Source: Streptomyces rimosus
Lineage (GTDB): Bacteria; Actinomycetota; Actinomycetes; Streptomycetales; Streptomycetaceae
Length of the DNA: 64,000 bases
NCBI RefSeq assembly: GCF_008704655.1
Contig: NZ_CP023688.1
Coordinates: 4,774,001-4,838,000 of the forward strand
Direction: 5' to 3'
Both the position numbers and the translations under genes were made by a program. Position 1 is the stretch's first letter. The number at the start of each line of letters is the position of its first letter. A model generated the notes under the pieces. It was not told the origin of the DNA and did no database searches. It saw only the letters and a list, made by a program, of their open reading frames with translations. This document shows, piece after piece, positions 53,020-61,855 of this stretch.

Positions 53020-53595
53020 TCACCGCTCCCAGTACTTCGCCACCGCCTGCGCATAAGCCACCCGCCGATCGAGCAGCTCCTCCCGCACCCGGAACCGCCC
53101 CCGAGCGGACTCCCTGAGAACCGCCCGGCCGAAGACCCCTCCTGGCCGCTTCCAGACGGTCCGCAGCGTCGCGGTGGGAATGTCGGCGGGCGAATCGGAC
53201 AGCGTCATGGCAACCAGGTACAGAAGAACAAACGGCAACACCACCAAACACAGCAGCAGCGAAGGCACCGACCCCTCCCGCCCCCGCGCGACGGTCCCCT
53301 CCGCCAACCGGATCTCATACATGGGCCGCCACCGCTTCTTCCGCGCAGGCAAACACAGTTCGGCCAATCGCTCCCCACCCGACGCAAGCACCGCGAGCCG
53401 CCCACCCTCCGTCCGGACGACTACGGCAAGCGGTTCGGCATCGGCAGCATCGGCAGCGATGGTGAAGCGCGGCCTGCACCCCTCGGAAAGCTGCCAGCCC
53501 TCGGGAACACCCCGATGCACATGAATGGGCGCGGACCCGAGGGGGCGAATTTCATACCCCTTGGCGCCGGAGTGGCGGGTGAAGGTGAGTGCCAT
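53020..53595 (-). CDS. Hypothetical protein with one membrane helix
   Basis: 191 residues, not recognised. Residues 1-100 look beta-rich (FTRHSGAKGYEIRPLGSAPIHVHRG, AVVVRTEGGRLAVLASGGERLAEL in parts), one membrane helix follows at about 113-133 (LLLCLVVLPFVLLYLVAMTL) and a basic C-terminal segment (RESARGRFRVREELLDRR). ATG 53595 is the most upstream plausible start after the low-quality leader. Its codon use matches the neighbours. Convergent with the merR-type gene. Confidence 0.65.
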   Translation of the reverse strand: MALTFTRHSGAKGYEIRPLGSAPIHVHRGVPEGWQLSEGCRPRFTIAADAADAEPLAVVVRTEGGRLAVLASGGERLAELCLPARKKRWRPMYEIRLAEGTVARGREGSVPSLLLCLVVLPFVLLYLVAMTLSDSPADIPTATLRTVWKRPGGVFGRAVLRESARGRFRVREELLDRRVAYAQAVAKYWER

Positions 53596-53864
53596 GGAGC
53601 GCCCCGTCTCGTTCCGTCTCGTCACGCGTGATGCGCGAACGGAAGATACCCGGCCGACGGCGCGCCGTGCTCCCCGGCCTACAACAGCCCAACGCGGCGT
53701 GCCAGTAGCTCACGTCCGGCGGTATGTCGACGAACCCGAACCTGCGCCTGTGTCCCACGCTTCGGTCGGCGGAGCGGCCGGAAGGAACGGTCACCCCTCC
53801 GTCGCGTGAGGCCCCCCGAGGTACCCGGCGCAAGGGTGGTACGACCCCGCGCTACTGTGCGCGG

Positions 53865-54806
53865 GTGAGCCTTTACGTCGTCATAGGATTCGGGCCCGCC
53901 GGGGCGGCCACTGCTCGATTGCTGGTTGAAAAGGGGCATTCGGTACGGGTCATTACCACTTCGGGCCGTAGCGCCGAGCCGGGTATCGAGCACCTTGCGT
54001 TCGACGCGGCGGATCGCGAGCGGCTGAGTGAGGCCGCGCAGGGTGCCGCTGCGATCGTCAGCTGTGCCGGGATGCCTTATCACCGCTGGGCCGACGTGTG
54101 GCCGCGGCTGGCCTCGTCGCTCTGTGCGGCGGCCGAGGCGACCGGGGCCGTTCTGGTCATGCTGGGCAACCTGTACGGCTACGGTCCGGTGGACGGCCCC
54201 ATGACCGAGGAGCTCCCGCTCGCCGCGACCGGACCCAAGGGGCGGGTGCGCGCCGCTGTCTGGCAGCAGGCGCGGGACCTGCACGAGCAGGGCCGGATCA
54301 AGGCCGTCGAGGTACGGGCCTCGGACTTCTTCGGGCCCGGTGTGACCGACGGCGGGCACCTGGCCGGGCGGGTCATGCCGCGGCTGCTGCGCGGCAAGCC
54401 GGTCTCCGTGTTCGGGGACCCGGACGTCCCGCACAGCTGGAGCTACCTCCCCGACGTGGCCCGGGCCCTGGTCGAGGTCGCGGGTACGGAACGGGCCTGG
54501 GGACGGGCCTGGCACGTGCCGAACGAGCCGGCGCGGTCCGTCCGGGAGATGGTCGACCGCCTTGCCGCCGAGTCCGGATCGGGGACGGTGGCGGTGCGCC
54601 GGCTCTCGCCGGCCGTGCTCGGCGTCGCCTCGCTGGTCTCGCCGCTGATCCGCGAGATGAAGGAGATCCGGTACCAGTTCGACCGTCCCTTCGTCGTCGA
54701 CGCGAGCGCCTACGAGGCCGCCTTCGCGGTACGGGCCACTCCCCTGGACGAGCAGGTCAAGGTGACGGTTGACTGGTGGCGCGAGCAGCTGGCCGGTACC
54801 GGGTGA
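53865..54806 (+). CDS. NAD(P)-dependent epimerase/dehydratase (extended SDR-like)
   Basis: 313 residues with an N-terminal Rossmann loop VVIGFGPAGAATARLL, LVMLGNLYGYGP (the YxxxK-type Tyr region; the Lys is not obvious, so catalysis may differ), VRASDFFGPGV and YLPDVARALVEVA. Sugar or keto-group reductase/epimerase activity is expected in general. GTG 53865 is chosen because the fold begins there; the longer frame has an atypical leader. Its TGA is 8 nt before the KS-ACP-AONS start, so the two probably serve one pathway. Confidence 0.8.
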   Translation: MSLYVVIGFGPAGAATARLLVEKGHSVRVITTSGRSAEPGIEHLAFDAADRERLSEAAQGAAAIVSCAGMPYHRWADVWPRLASSLCAAAEATGAVLVMLGNLYGYGPVDGPMTEELPLAATGPKGRVRAAVWQQARDLHEQGRIKAVEVRASDFFGPGVTDGGHLAGRVMPRLLRGKPVSVFGDPDVPHSWSYLPDVARALVEVAGTERAWGRAWHVPNEPARSVREMVDRLAAESGSGTVAVRRLSPAVLGVASLVSPLIREMKEIRYQFDRPFVVDASAYEAAFAVRATPLDEQVKVTVDWWREQLAGTG

Positions 54807-54814
54807 GACCTGTG

Positions 54815-57800
54815 ATGCCGCACGACCCCCCGGGTGATCCGGCGGGAGCACGGCCCGCGGACGTCGCGATCGTGGGGATGGCTTGCCGGTTCCCGGGTGC
54901 GCGGAACATCAACCAGTACTGGCGGCTCCTCACCGCCCCGCAGGCGCAGTTCTCCACCGTCCCGGACTCGCGGTGGCGCACCGCCGCCTTCCTCAGCGAG
55001 AGCCTCCGCGACACCTCGGCGGCCTATACGGACACCATGGCGCTGCTGCCGGACGTGGACCGCTTCGACGCGGCGCATTACGGCATCCCGCCGCGGCGGG
55101 CCAGATCGCTGGATCCGCAGGCCCGGCTGCTGATCGACCTCGCCAGGGAGGCGATCCAGGACGCCGGGTGGGAGTCCGAGGGCTTCGACCGTGAGGAGAC
55201 CTCGGTGATCACCTCGCTCACCGAGAGCGGCTACCGCGATCTGTCCCTCCTGCAGGTCCGGATGCGGCAGCTCGCCGGCGGCGAGTTCGGCGCGCGGGCG
55301 GCCGATCCTCGGTGGCCGGAGATGGTCCGCGCGGTCGACGGGCTGCACGGCACGTCCGTGGCCGGTCTCCTGCTCAACATGGCCCCGAACACGATCAGTT
55401 CGGTCTTCGATCTGCACGGCGAGAGCTACGCGCTGGACTCGGCGTGTTCCGGCGGTTTGATGGCCGTGGCCAACGCCGTGTTCGCGCTGCGCTCGGGCCG
55501 CTGCCGGATCGCCCTCGCCGGCGGCGCCCAGCTGATGCTCACCCCCGACCTGTTGGTGGGTCTGTGCCGGATCGGCGCCATTTCGCGCAGCGGCCGGTGC
55601 CTGCCGTTCGGCGCGGAGGCCGACGGTTTCGTTCTGGGGGAGGGCGCGGGGGTGCTGGTGCTCCGGCCGCTGGCCGACGCGCTGGCGGCCGGCGACCGTG
55701 TCTACGCGGTGATCCGCGGGGTGGGTACGGCCAACGACGGGACCGTGCAGGGCGGTCTGCATCCCCAGGCGGCCGGACAGCTCCGTACGCTGCGCCGGGC
55801 CTACCGCGATGCGGGCGTGTCCCCGGACTCGGTGGGTTACCTGGAGGCGCACGGCACCGGGACCACGGTCGGCGATCCGGTCGAGGTCGGTGTGCTGCGC
55901 GAACTGCGCGGTGCGCGGAGCACCCCTGCCTTCCTCGGCGCGGTGAAGGCGGTGGTCGGGCACTCGCTCAACGCCGCGGGGATGGCCGGGCTGATCAAGA
56001 CCGTCCTGGCCGTGCACCGGGGAGTGGTCCCGCCGCAGCCGGCGTTCGACCTGGCCGACCGCTCCGGGCTCGACGCCGCGCGGCTGACCGTTGCGACGGC
56101 TCCGACCCGATGGCCGGCACCCGGAGCGCCGCGCCGGGCGGGCGTGAGCGCCTTCGGCTTCGGCGGCACCGGGGTCCACCTGGTGGTGGAGGAGTGCCCC
56201 GCGCCGCCGGTCCGCCCGCTGCCGGACGCCGGGCCACACCTCCTCGTCCTGAGTGCCCGCGACCGGGCCGGGCTGGCCCGTTATGCCCGGGAACTGGCGC
56301 ACACCCTCGACGACGAGCAGCCGCCGCTGGCCGGGGTGGCGGCCACCCTGGCCGACCGGGCCCCCTTCCCGGAACGCCTCGCCCTGGTGGCGGAGGACGC
56401 CGCCGACGCCGTCACCAAGCTGACCGCGGCGGCCGGCGCCGTGGCGGCGGGCCGTACCGGCGCCCTCGGGCCGGGCCAGGAGGCCGGCACGGTACCCCGG
56501 CCGGCCGATGAGCTGCCGGAGGTCACCGTTCCCGCGCCGGGCACGCTGACCGACGAGGCCCGCACCGCCGTACTGGCCGGGCTCGCCGAGCGCGTGGTCA
56601 GCGGCGCGCAGCTCCGTCCGGGCGGGGAACGCAGGCCCCCGTGCACCCTGCCGCCGAGCCCGCTCGCCCCGCGCCGCCACTGGGTGGTGGACGAGTCCGC
56701 CCGCGACGCCGGGGACACTCCCACCGACCGGCTCGTCCTGCCGGACCGGCCCGGTCCGGCGCCCGCGACGGCGGCCCGGACCGGCACCGCGTCCGCAGCC
56801 TCCCTCGTGCTCGAAGAGGTGTCGCGGACCGGCGTCTTCCCGCTCGGCGATCTGAGCGAGCGGATGGCGCTGGTGGCCGACCTCGGCTTCGACTCCCTGA
56901 TGCTGCAGGAGCTGGAGGTCAACATCGGCAAGCGGATACCGGGCTTCCGCACCGAGGAGATATTCGCCGCCGACCTCACCATCGAGCGGCTGATCGCGCT
57001 CGTCGCCCAGCGGCTCACGGAGGAGCCGGCCGCCGGAGCGCCGCTGCCCCGGCCGGCCCGGGCCGACGGGGACGCCGCCACCGCATGCGTCGACGACTTC
57101 CCCGAGGTGCGGGAGTTCGAGCAGCTCCTGACCTCGATCGCCGACACCGGTGTGGACTTCCCGTACTTCCGGGTCCACCAGGGCACCGTCCGCGACACCA
57201 CGGTGGTCGGCGACCGGCCGTACCTGTCCTTCGGCAGCTACAACTACCTGGGGCTTTCCGGCCATCGGGCGGTCAACGAGGCGGTACACCAGGCGATAGA
57301 CCGGTACGGGACCTCGGTCTCCGCCAGCCGGGTGCTCTCCGGCGAACGGGACCTGACCGTACGGCTGGAACGGGCGCTCGCCGCCTTCCTCGGCGTCGCG
57401 GACTGCCTGACGCTGGTCAGCGGCCACGCCACCAACGTCACCGCGATAGGCCACCTGGTCGGCGCCGGGGACCTCGTGGTGCACGACGCGCTGGCCCACG
57501 ACAGCATCCTCCAGGGCGTGGCCCTGTCCGGTGCGGCACGGCGCCCGTTCGCCCACGGCGACATCGGGCAGCTGGAAGACATGCTGCGTCGCAACCGGTC
57601 CCGGTTCCGGCGGGTGCTGATCGCCGTCGAGGGCGCCTACAGCATGGACGGCGACCTGGTCGACCTGCCGGCCGTGGTCGAGCTGAAGAAGCGGTACGGC
57701 GCCCTGCTGATGGTCGACGAGGCGCACAGCATCGGCACGGTGGGCGAACGCGGTCGCGGAGTCGGGGAGTTCTACGGCGTCGACCGACGCGACGTGGACC

Positions 57801-58291
57801 TGTGGATGGGCACCCTCTCCAAGGCCTTCGCCAGCTGTGGCGGTTATCTCGGCGGCTCGGCCCGGACGGTGCGGTGGCTCCGGCACACGCTGCCGGGCTT
57901 TGTCTACAGCGTCGGTATGACCCCGGCCAACGCGGCCGCGGCACTGGCCGCCACCGAGCTGATCGCCGCGGAGGGGAACCGGGTGCGCACGCTCCAGCAG
58001 AACGCGGAGCTGTTCCGGGGCCTGGCCGCCGAGGCCGGTCTGGCGACCGGCGCCAGCGCCCACACCCCGATCGTGCCGGTTCTCCTCGGCGACTCGGCGC
58101 GCACCCTGCGCGTCGCGGACCGGCTGTTCGACCGGGGCGTGATCGCCGATCCGATCTTCCACCCCGCTGTGGAGGAAGGTCTCTCCAGGCTGCGGTTCTT
58201 CCTCACCAGCGATCACCGTGCGGACGACATCCGACATGCCGTGTCGGTGCTGGCCGAGGAGGTGGCCGCCACCGGGGGCCGAGTGGGCTGA
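54815..58291 (+). CDS. KS-ACP-AONS fusion: polyketide synthase with alpha-oxoamine synthase
   Basis: 1158 residues. KS 15-455 with an intact triad: C211 (DSACSGGLMA), H346 (EAHGTGTTVGDP), H383 (VVGHSLNAAGM). Residues 470-640 are a linker with no AT motif, so malonyl units must come in trans. ACP around S694 (DLGFDSLMLQELE). C-terminal fold-I PLP domain (about 760-1150) of the 8-amino-7-oxononanoate synthase family, with VDEAHSIGTVG and PLP Lys K1003 in TLSKAFASCGGYLGG. Expected chemistry: extend an acyl chain and condense it with an amino acid, releasing CO2 and an alpha-aminoketone. ATG 54815 follows GGGTGAG; GTG 54803 overlapping the epimerase stop is the alternative. Confidence 0.9.
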   Translation: MPHDPPGDPAGARPADVAIVGMACRFPGARNINQYWRLLTAPQAQFSTVPDSRWRTAAFLSESLRDTSAAYTDTMALLPDVDRFDAAHYGIPPRRARSLDPQARLLIDLAREAIQDAGWESEGFDREETSVITSLTESGYRDLSLLQVRMRQLAGGEFGARAADPRWPEMVRAVDGLHGTSVAGLLLNMAPNTISSVFDLHGESYALDSACSGGLMAVANAVFALRSGRCRIALAGGAQLMLTPDLLVGLCRIGAISRSGRCLPFGAEADGFVLGEGAGVLVLRPLADALAAGDRVYAVIRGVGTANDGTVQGGLHPQAAGQLRTLRRAYRDAGVSPDSVGYLEAHGTGTTVGDPVEVGVLRELRGARSTPAFLGAVKAVVGHSLNAAGMAGLIKTVLAVHRGVVPPQPAFDLADRSGLDAARLTVATAPTRWPAPGAPRRAGVSAFGFGGTGVHLVVEECPAPPVRPLPDAGPHLLVLSARDRAGLARYARELAHTLDDEQPPLAGVAATLADRAPFPERLALVAEDAADAVTKLTAAAGAVAAGRTGALGPGQEAGTVPRPADELPEVTVPAPGTLTDEARTAVLAGLAERVVSGAQLRPGGERRPPCTLPPSPLAPRRHWVVDESARDAGDTPTDRLVLPDRPGPAPATAARTGTASAASLVLEEVSRTGVFPLGDLSERMALVADLGFDSLMLQELEVNIGKRIPGFRTEEIFAADLTIERLIALVAQRLTEEPAAGAPLPRPARADGDAATACVDDFPEVREFEQLLTSIADTGVDFPYFRVHQGTVRDTTVVGDRPYLSFGSYNYLGLSGHRAVNEAVHQAIDRYGTSVSASRVLSGERDLTVRLERALAAFLGVADCLTLVSGHATNVTAIGHLVGAGDLVVHDALAHDSILQGVALSGAARRPFAHGDIGQLEDMLRRNRSRFRRVLIAVEGAYSMDGDLVDLPAVVELKKRYGALLMVDEAHSIGTVGERGRGVGEFYGVDRRDVDLWMGTLSKAFASCGGYLGGSARTVRWLRHTLPGFVYSVGMTPANAAAALAATELIAAEGNRVRTLQQNAELFRGLAAEAGLATGASAHTPIVPVLLGDSARTLRVADRLFDRGVIADPIFHPAVEEGLSRLRFFLTSDHRADDIRHAVSVLAEEVAATGGRVG

Positions 58292-58301
58292 GTACCGCAC
58301 G

Positions 58302-58865
58302 TCAGATCAGGGTGCGTTCGATCCGGCTGAGCATGGCGTCCTTGCCGGTGTCCGCGGCGGCCGCGGACGCGCCGTGCCGCCCCTCGGCGCCGCCCATCTG
58401 CTGGGCGAGCAGGTAGGCGATGATCTCCGCCTCCTGCTCCTGGACGTCGTCGTAGGTCGCGCGCAGGAGCATGTCCCGCACGAGATCGGGGTCGAGATCC
58501 GGGAAGAGGAGGCGGGCGCTCGCCTCGTCCAGCCAGCCCGCCCCGCGATGGCAGCAGATGATGTGACCCAGCTCGTGCAAGACGATGTGCTCCTGATGCG
58601 CGCTGGTCGTGTTGGCGTCGTAGAAGATCAGGTCCTCGTCGCGGGCGGCGACCCACATGCCGCACGGGTGGGACGCGGGCATCTGCATCGGGACCAGGGT
58701 GATCGGGCGGTCGCGGATCTCGCTGAGGTGGCGGCAGAGTTCGGCGACGTCGGACACCTTCGGGAGATCGAGTTCGGCGATCCGCTGCGCGCCGATCTTC
58801 CGGAGCCGCTTGAGCTGACTGCGGCGGTCCTGACCGGCCGCCCGCCCCTTCCTGGCTTCCCTCAC
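58302..58865 (-). CDS. ImmA/IrrE-family zinc metallopeptidase
   Basis: 187 residues. Core HIVLHELGHIICCHRG near residue 97 carries the HExxH zinc site, with downstream EAEIIAYLLAQQM as the usual third ligand helix. Members cleave or relieve XRE-type repressors. It follows the XRE regulator gene by 13 nt on the same strand, the normal pairing. Start GTG 58865 is tentative. Its stop lies 10 nt past the convergent PKS stop. Confidence 0.87.
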   Translation of the reverse strand: MREARKGRAAGQDRRSQLKRLRKIGAQRIAELDLPKVSDVAELCRHLSEIRDRPITLVPMQMPASHPCGMWVAARDEDLIFYDANTTSAHQEHIVLHELGHIICCHRGAGWLDEASARLLFPDLDPDLVRDMLLRATYDDVQEQEAEIIAYLLAQQMGGAEGRHGASAAAADTGKDAMLSRIERTLI

Positions 58866-58878
58866 TCCTGCGCGTCCC

Positions 58879-59319
58879 TCACTCGGCCTCCGGGGAGTCG
58901 TCGACCGGCGGCAGGCCCTGCATCTGCCGGTACTGATCCATGATGGCGGTGATGGCCTGGAGGTTCTCCTTCTTCATCCCGGCCGCCCGCATGGCCACCG
59001 AGCGGACGCCCGCCTGCCGCAGCGCCTCGATGGCGGCGACCTGGCTGAGGACCGACTCGGCGACCTCGTCGTCGAAGAAGTAGGAGACCGAGACGCCGAA
59101 GAAGCGCGCCAGCGCGGCCAGGAGGTCCGGGGAGGGATTGGACCGCTTGCCCGTCCGCAATTGCGACAAGTACACGCCGCCGACCCGGAGGTCGGGGTTG
59201 GCCTGCTTCAGTTCCTCGGCCACCTCGGCATTGGTCCAGTGCTTGCCCTTGGGGCGGACCGTCTTGAAGAGGTTGTCCAGACGCACTGCCAGTTTGGGCC
59301 GGTCGTCGGTCTCGGACAT
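58879..59319 (-). CDS. XRE-family regulator paired with the ImmA-like protease
   Basis: 146 residues: helix-turn-helix at about 29-80 (WTNAEVAEELKQANPDLRVG, VYLSQLRTGKRSNPSPDLLAALARFFGV in parts) and a C-terminal helical region (LSQVAAIEALRQAGVRSVAMRAAGM). ATG 59319 follows GGGAGGGAG; the longer frame adds 7 residues. Three related 13-mers lie upstream (59352-59446), the first 33 bp from the start, consistent with autoregulation. The family recurs in streptomycetes next to MAB_1171c-type membrane genes, as here. Confidence 0.87.
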   Translation of the reverse strand: MSETDDRPKLAVRLDNLFKTVRPKGKHWTNAEVAEELKQANPDLRVGGVYLSQLRTGKRSNPSPDLLAALARFFGVSVSYFFDDEVAESVLSQVAAIEALRQAGVRSVAMRAAGMKKENLQAITAIMDQYRQMQGLPPVDDSPEAE

Positions 59320-59351
59320 CGTCAATCTCCCTCCCGCCACCTCCTCGGCAT

Positions 59352-59446
59352 TAGCCCTTGGCTATTCACCAGCTTCCCAGATTAGCCGTCAGTTGACAAT
59401 CGGCCGGGACTCCGCCACCGTGGATCTCGCCGATAGCTGCCAGCTA
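59352..59446. promoter_or_regulatory. Three operator-like 13-mers upstream of the XRE gene
   Basis: TAGCCCTTGGCTA (59352-59364) and TAGCTGCCAGCTA (59434-59446) are inverted repeats of the form TAGC-N5-GCTA; TAGCCGTCAGTTG (59383-59395) is a degenerate third copy. The rest of the 335-bp gap holds only the terminator at 59601-59634. Confidence 0.65.
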
Positions 59447-59600
59447 ACTTCGCTCACGGGGGTAGCCGAGTTGGTTGGCGGTCTGTCGGCCTGGACCGGC
59501 TCTCGGGGGAAGGGCCGGTCGAGGCCGGGCGGGACATCTCGTCCCGGCTCGGCAGGAAAACACGGGGGAACAACGGGGGCACAAGGGGGCCGCGAAAAAA

Positions 59601-59634
59601 CCCGCCCGGTCTGACGGGGGACAGACCGGGCGGG
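59601..59634 (-). terminator. Rho-independent terminator of the membrane-protein gene
   Basis: 13-bp perfect stem (59601-59613 with 59622-59634); read on the minus strand it is followed by TTTTTT (59595-59600). It lies 20 nt past the stop at 59655. One of the few with a U-tract in this window. Confidence 0.9.
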
Positions 59635-59654
59635 AGCTCTCAACGGGGGTGACG

Positions 59655-60809
59655 TCACCCCGCTTTGCCGAGTTTACGGTAGGCGGATGCGACCTTCGTG
59701 AGCCAGTCGATCTCGGCCATGAAGTTGTCCGTATCGCGGTCCTCGAAGTCGCCGGCGTCCTTGTTGTCATCGGGGATGGTGCCGGTGCGCTTGGCGTGCA
59801 GGGCCTGCCTGATCTGGGCCGCTTCGGCCCACGCCTGCCGGGACTCGTCGCTCGCTCCACGGTCCGCACCGGCGGACCCGTTGGCCGTACGGTCGGTATA
59901 GGGCCGCAGATCCCGCCAGCCGTCGCGTATCTCGACGACGCGGCGGTGCAAACGGTAGTTGAGGTCGGAGACCGAGGCTCCCGGCGGCTCCAGGACGATG
60001 TCCGGGGACGATTCGTAAAGGTCCCGCCAGAGCGGGTAGAGGGCCCGGTACGAACGGTAACTGCGCACCCACCACAGCAGTTTGCCGGCCGACGGCCCCC
60101 AGGAGGAGATCGTCAGGCTGAGCGAGAGGGTGGCGATGCCCGCCGCGCTGAAGACGTTGGCGGCGAGCTGCCAGACGCCGATGTCGATCCCGCACGCGGC
60201 GGTGACGATGTTGACCGTCCTGGCCAGGCAGTAGAAGAAGAGAATCACCGCGGCGACGGAGAGCAACTGCAGGGCGTGCCGCAGCTCGGCCTTCTCGGTC
60301 ATCCGGGCGTAGGGGCCGCACTGGCGGAAGATGGTGACGCACGGAACCGCCTGGGACACGATGAAGACCAGGAGGTAGGTGAGGACCAGCGGCTGGCCGC
60401 TGCCGCTGTTGAAGTCGGAAGCCGGCCGGCCGGGGCCGCCGGCGATCAGGAAGAGGGCGATCAGCAGCGCGTTGAGGGCGATACCGGTGATCGCCCAGTA
60501 GCGGGCCCTGCGTGCCGCCTCCTCGGCGGCGGTCGCCCAGCGCAACAGGATGATCTGCGCGCTGACACAGAAGGCGACCGCCGATACGTGCATCACGAGG
60601 ATGGCGAGGTTGCCGACGCCCAGGAAACGTTCGTTCCCCATGGCGACGGCGCCCATCGTGAAGGTGAGGCACTGCAGCAGCAGAGTGATCACCAGGGTGC
60701 GGTAGGCATGGTCGTGCCGGCTGCGCCGCACTTGGCTCAGCCGGTAGACGAGCGCGGCGTACGACGAGAGCGCCGCGATGACGAAGCAGACGGTTCTGGT
60801 GGTGTTCAC
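59655..60809 (-). CDS. MAB_1171c-type (DUF6545) multispanning membrane protein
   Basis: 384 residues with seven hydrophobic helices in the first 245 (e.g. CFVIAALSSYAALVYRL, LVLTYLLVFIVSQAVP, LLSVAAVILFFYCLARTV), then a soluble tail with the family-like stretch LWRDLYESSPDIVLEPPGAS, YRLHRRVVEIRDGWRDLRPY and a C-terminal helix DNFMAEIDWLTKVASAYRKL. The family is called a putative transporter but its role is unknown; it is often next to XRE/ImmA genes, as seen here. GTG 60809 has GGGGAAT upstream. Confidence 0.8.
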   Translation of the reverse strand: MNTTRTVCFVIAALSSYAALVYRLSQVRRSRHDHAYRTLVITLLLQCLTFTMGAVAMGNERFLGVGNLAILVMHVSAVAFCVSAQIILLRWATAAEEAARRARYWAITGIALNALLIALFLIAGGPGRPASDFNSGSGQPLVLTYLLVFIVSQAVPCVTIFRQCGPYARMTEKAELRHALQLLSVAAVILFFYCLARTVNIVTAACGIDIGVWQLAANVFSAAGIATLSLSLTISSWGPSAGKLLWWVRSYRSYRALYPLWRDLYESSPDIVLEPPGASVSDLNYRLHRRVVEIRDGWRDLRPYTDRTANGSAGADRGASDESRQAWAEAAQIRQALHAKRTGTIPDDNKDAGDFEDRDTDNFMAEIDWLTKVASAYRKLGKAG

Positions 60810-60849
60810 GGCCTGATTCCCCGCCGGTGCCGGGCACCCGGCGAACGGT

Positions 60850-61578
60850 CTAGTCGGTGTTTTCGCCCAAGGGAACCACGAGCCCGATCCCCTCGGCCGC
60901 CACGGCGATGGCGCGGTCGAAGAACGCCGACTGGTCCCGGACACTGTCGTGGGTACGGCTGAAGACCTGGAACACCAGGAGCCCGATCAGATTGCTCCAC
61001 AGCACGATGCCGCGTTCGATGATGTCCGAGAACGGCGCCCCGGGCGTCCCGCCGAAGACCTCCACCGCCGTCGGCAGGAGCACCGACGGCTCGGGCAGCG
61101 GCCGCCGGGGCGGGGTGAGCTCACCGGCCTCCAGGGCCGACCGGATGATGCCGCCCAGCACCTCGGGGGTGCGCGAGGCGGGCGGTACCGTCTCCGGTGG
61201 CGCGTGGTACCCCGGCACCGGCGAACCGTAGATCAGCGTGAATTCGGCCGGGTTGGCGAAGGACCAGGCCCGCAGCGCACGCGTCACCGCGAGCAGCCGC
61301 GCGCCCGCCGACGCCCGCGCGTCCCGGGCGGCCTGATCGGCCTGCTCCATCGCCGCGCCGGAGGTGTTGTAGGCGTCAATGACCAACGCGGTCAGCAGGT
61401 CGTCCCGATGCGGGAAGACGGCTGCCACGTCCTTGACGGCAAGACCACTGTCGGCGGCCACGGCATCCAGGGACAGCCCGCCGGCGCCCAGTTCCGCCAG
61501 CAGTCGGCGCGCGGTGGCTTTGACGGCCTCCGGCAGCCCGGTGTTCGCATCGCCCGCGCTCGTTACGGAAACATCCAT
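60850..61578 (-). CDS. TetR-family transcriptional regulator (WHG-type C-terminal domain)
   Basis: 242 residues. The N-terminal helix-turn-helix reads AVKATARRLLAELGAGGLSL then AVAADSGLAVKDVAAVFPHRDDLLTALV; the C-terminal ligand-binding domain has RALRAWSFANPAEFTLIYGSPVPGY, typical of the WHG subgroup. ATG 61578 is chosen because the fold starts there; the longer frame runs into the tRNA scar. No clear operator seen. 40 bp upstream of the membrane-protein gene on the same strand, so cotranscription is possible. Confidence 0.87.
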   Translation of the reverse strand: MDVSVTSAGDANTGLPEAVKATARRLLAELGAGGLSLDAVAADSGLAVKDVAAVFPHRDDLLTALVIDAYNTSGAAMEQADQAARDARASAGARLLAVTRALRAWSFANPAEFTLIYGSPVPGYHAPPETVPPASRTPEVLGGIIRSALEAGELTPPRRPLPEPSVLLPTAVEVFGGTPGAPFSDIIERGIVLWSNLIGLLVFQVFSRTHDSVRDQSAFFDRAIAVAAEGIGLVVPLGENTD

Positions 61579-61779
61579 GGCCGAACCGTACCTGCCGGCC
61601 ACAACGATGATCGGCCCGGCCGCCCCGCGGCCCCCGGCCGACACTGAGATCCGGCCACGCCCCGGACAACAGGAACCGGAGCAGCAGCCAACTACGACCT
61701 GCGCCCCGGTACATGGGGCGCCCCACCCCGATCGGGCACACAAGGGCCACGCAACGCCTGGCACGGTCCGGACAAGAGA

Positions 61780-61809
61780 GAAGCCCCAGATCATTGACCT
61801 GGGGCTTGA
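61780..61809 (-). terminator. tRNA terminator hairpin
   Basis: AAGCCCCAG pairs with CTGGGGCTT over 9 bp around an 8-10-nt loop; on the minus strand it is followed by a T-rich CTCTCTT stretch. It lies just past the 3' end of the tRNA-Gly fragment, i.e. the native chromosomal terminator of that tRNA. Confidence 0.75.
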
Positions 61810-61812
61810 CCA

Positions 61813-61855
61813 TGGAGCGGGTGATGGGAATCGAACCCGCGCTCTGAGCTTGGGA
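61813..61855 (-). other. tRNA-Gly(CCC) 3' fragment: attachment site (att) scar
   Basis: On the minus strand 43 nt match the 3' portion of tRNA-Gly(CCC): anticodon loop TTCCCAA, 3' anticodon strand GCTC, T loop TTCGATT, acceptor strand CACCCGC and TCCA. The 5' half (acceptor strand, D arm, 5' anticodon strand) is missing: past 61855 the sequence no longer matches. The T stem pairs GCGGG with CCCAT, giving a C-A mismatch, so the copy is decayed. Such a fragment is the normal result of integration at a tRNA 3' end; the complete tRNA should lie at the far end of the element. Confidence 0.82.

Noticed and set aside
53730..53830. SARP-like heptamers (GTCACCC and GTCGCGT 11 bp apart) before the epimerase gene
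   Set aside because: Only two weak units without the GTCA core in the second; not comparable to boxes A and B, so the KS-ACP-AONS locus is not assigned to the NRPS cluster.
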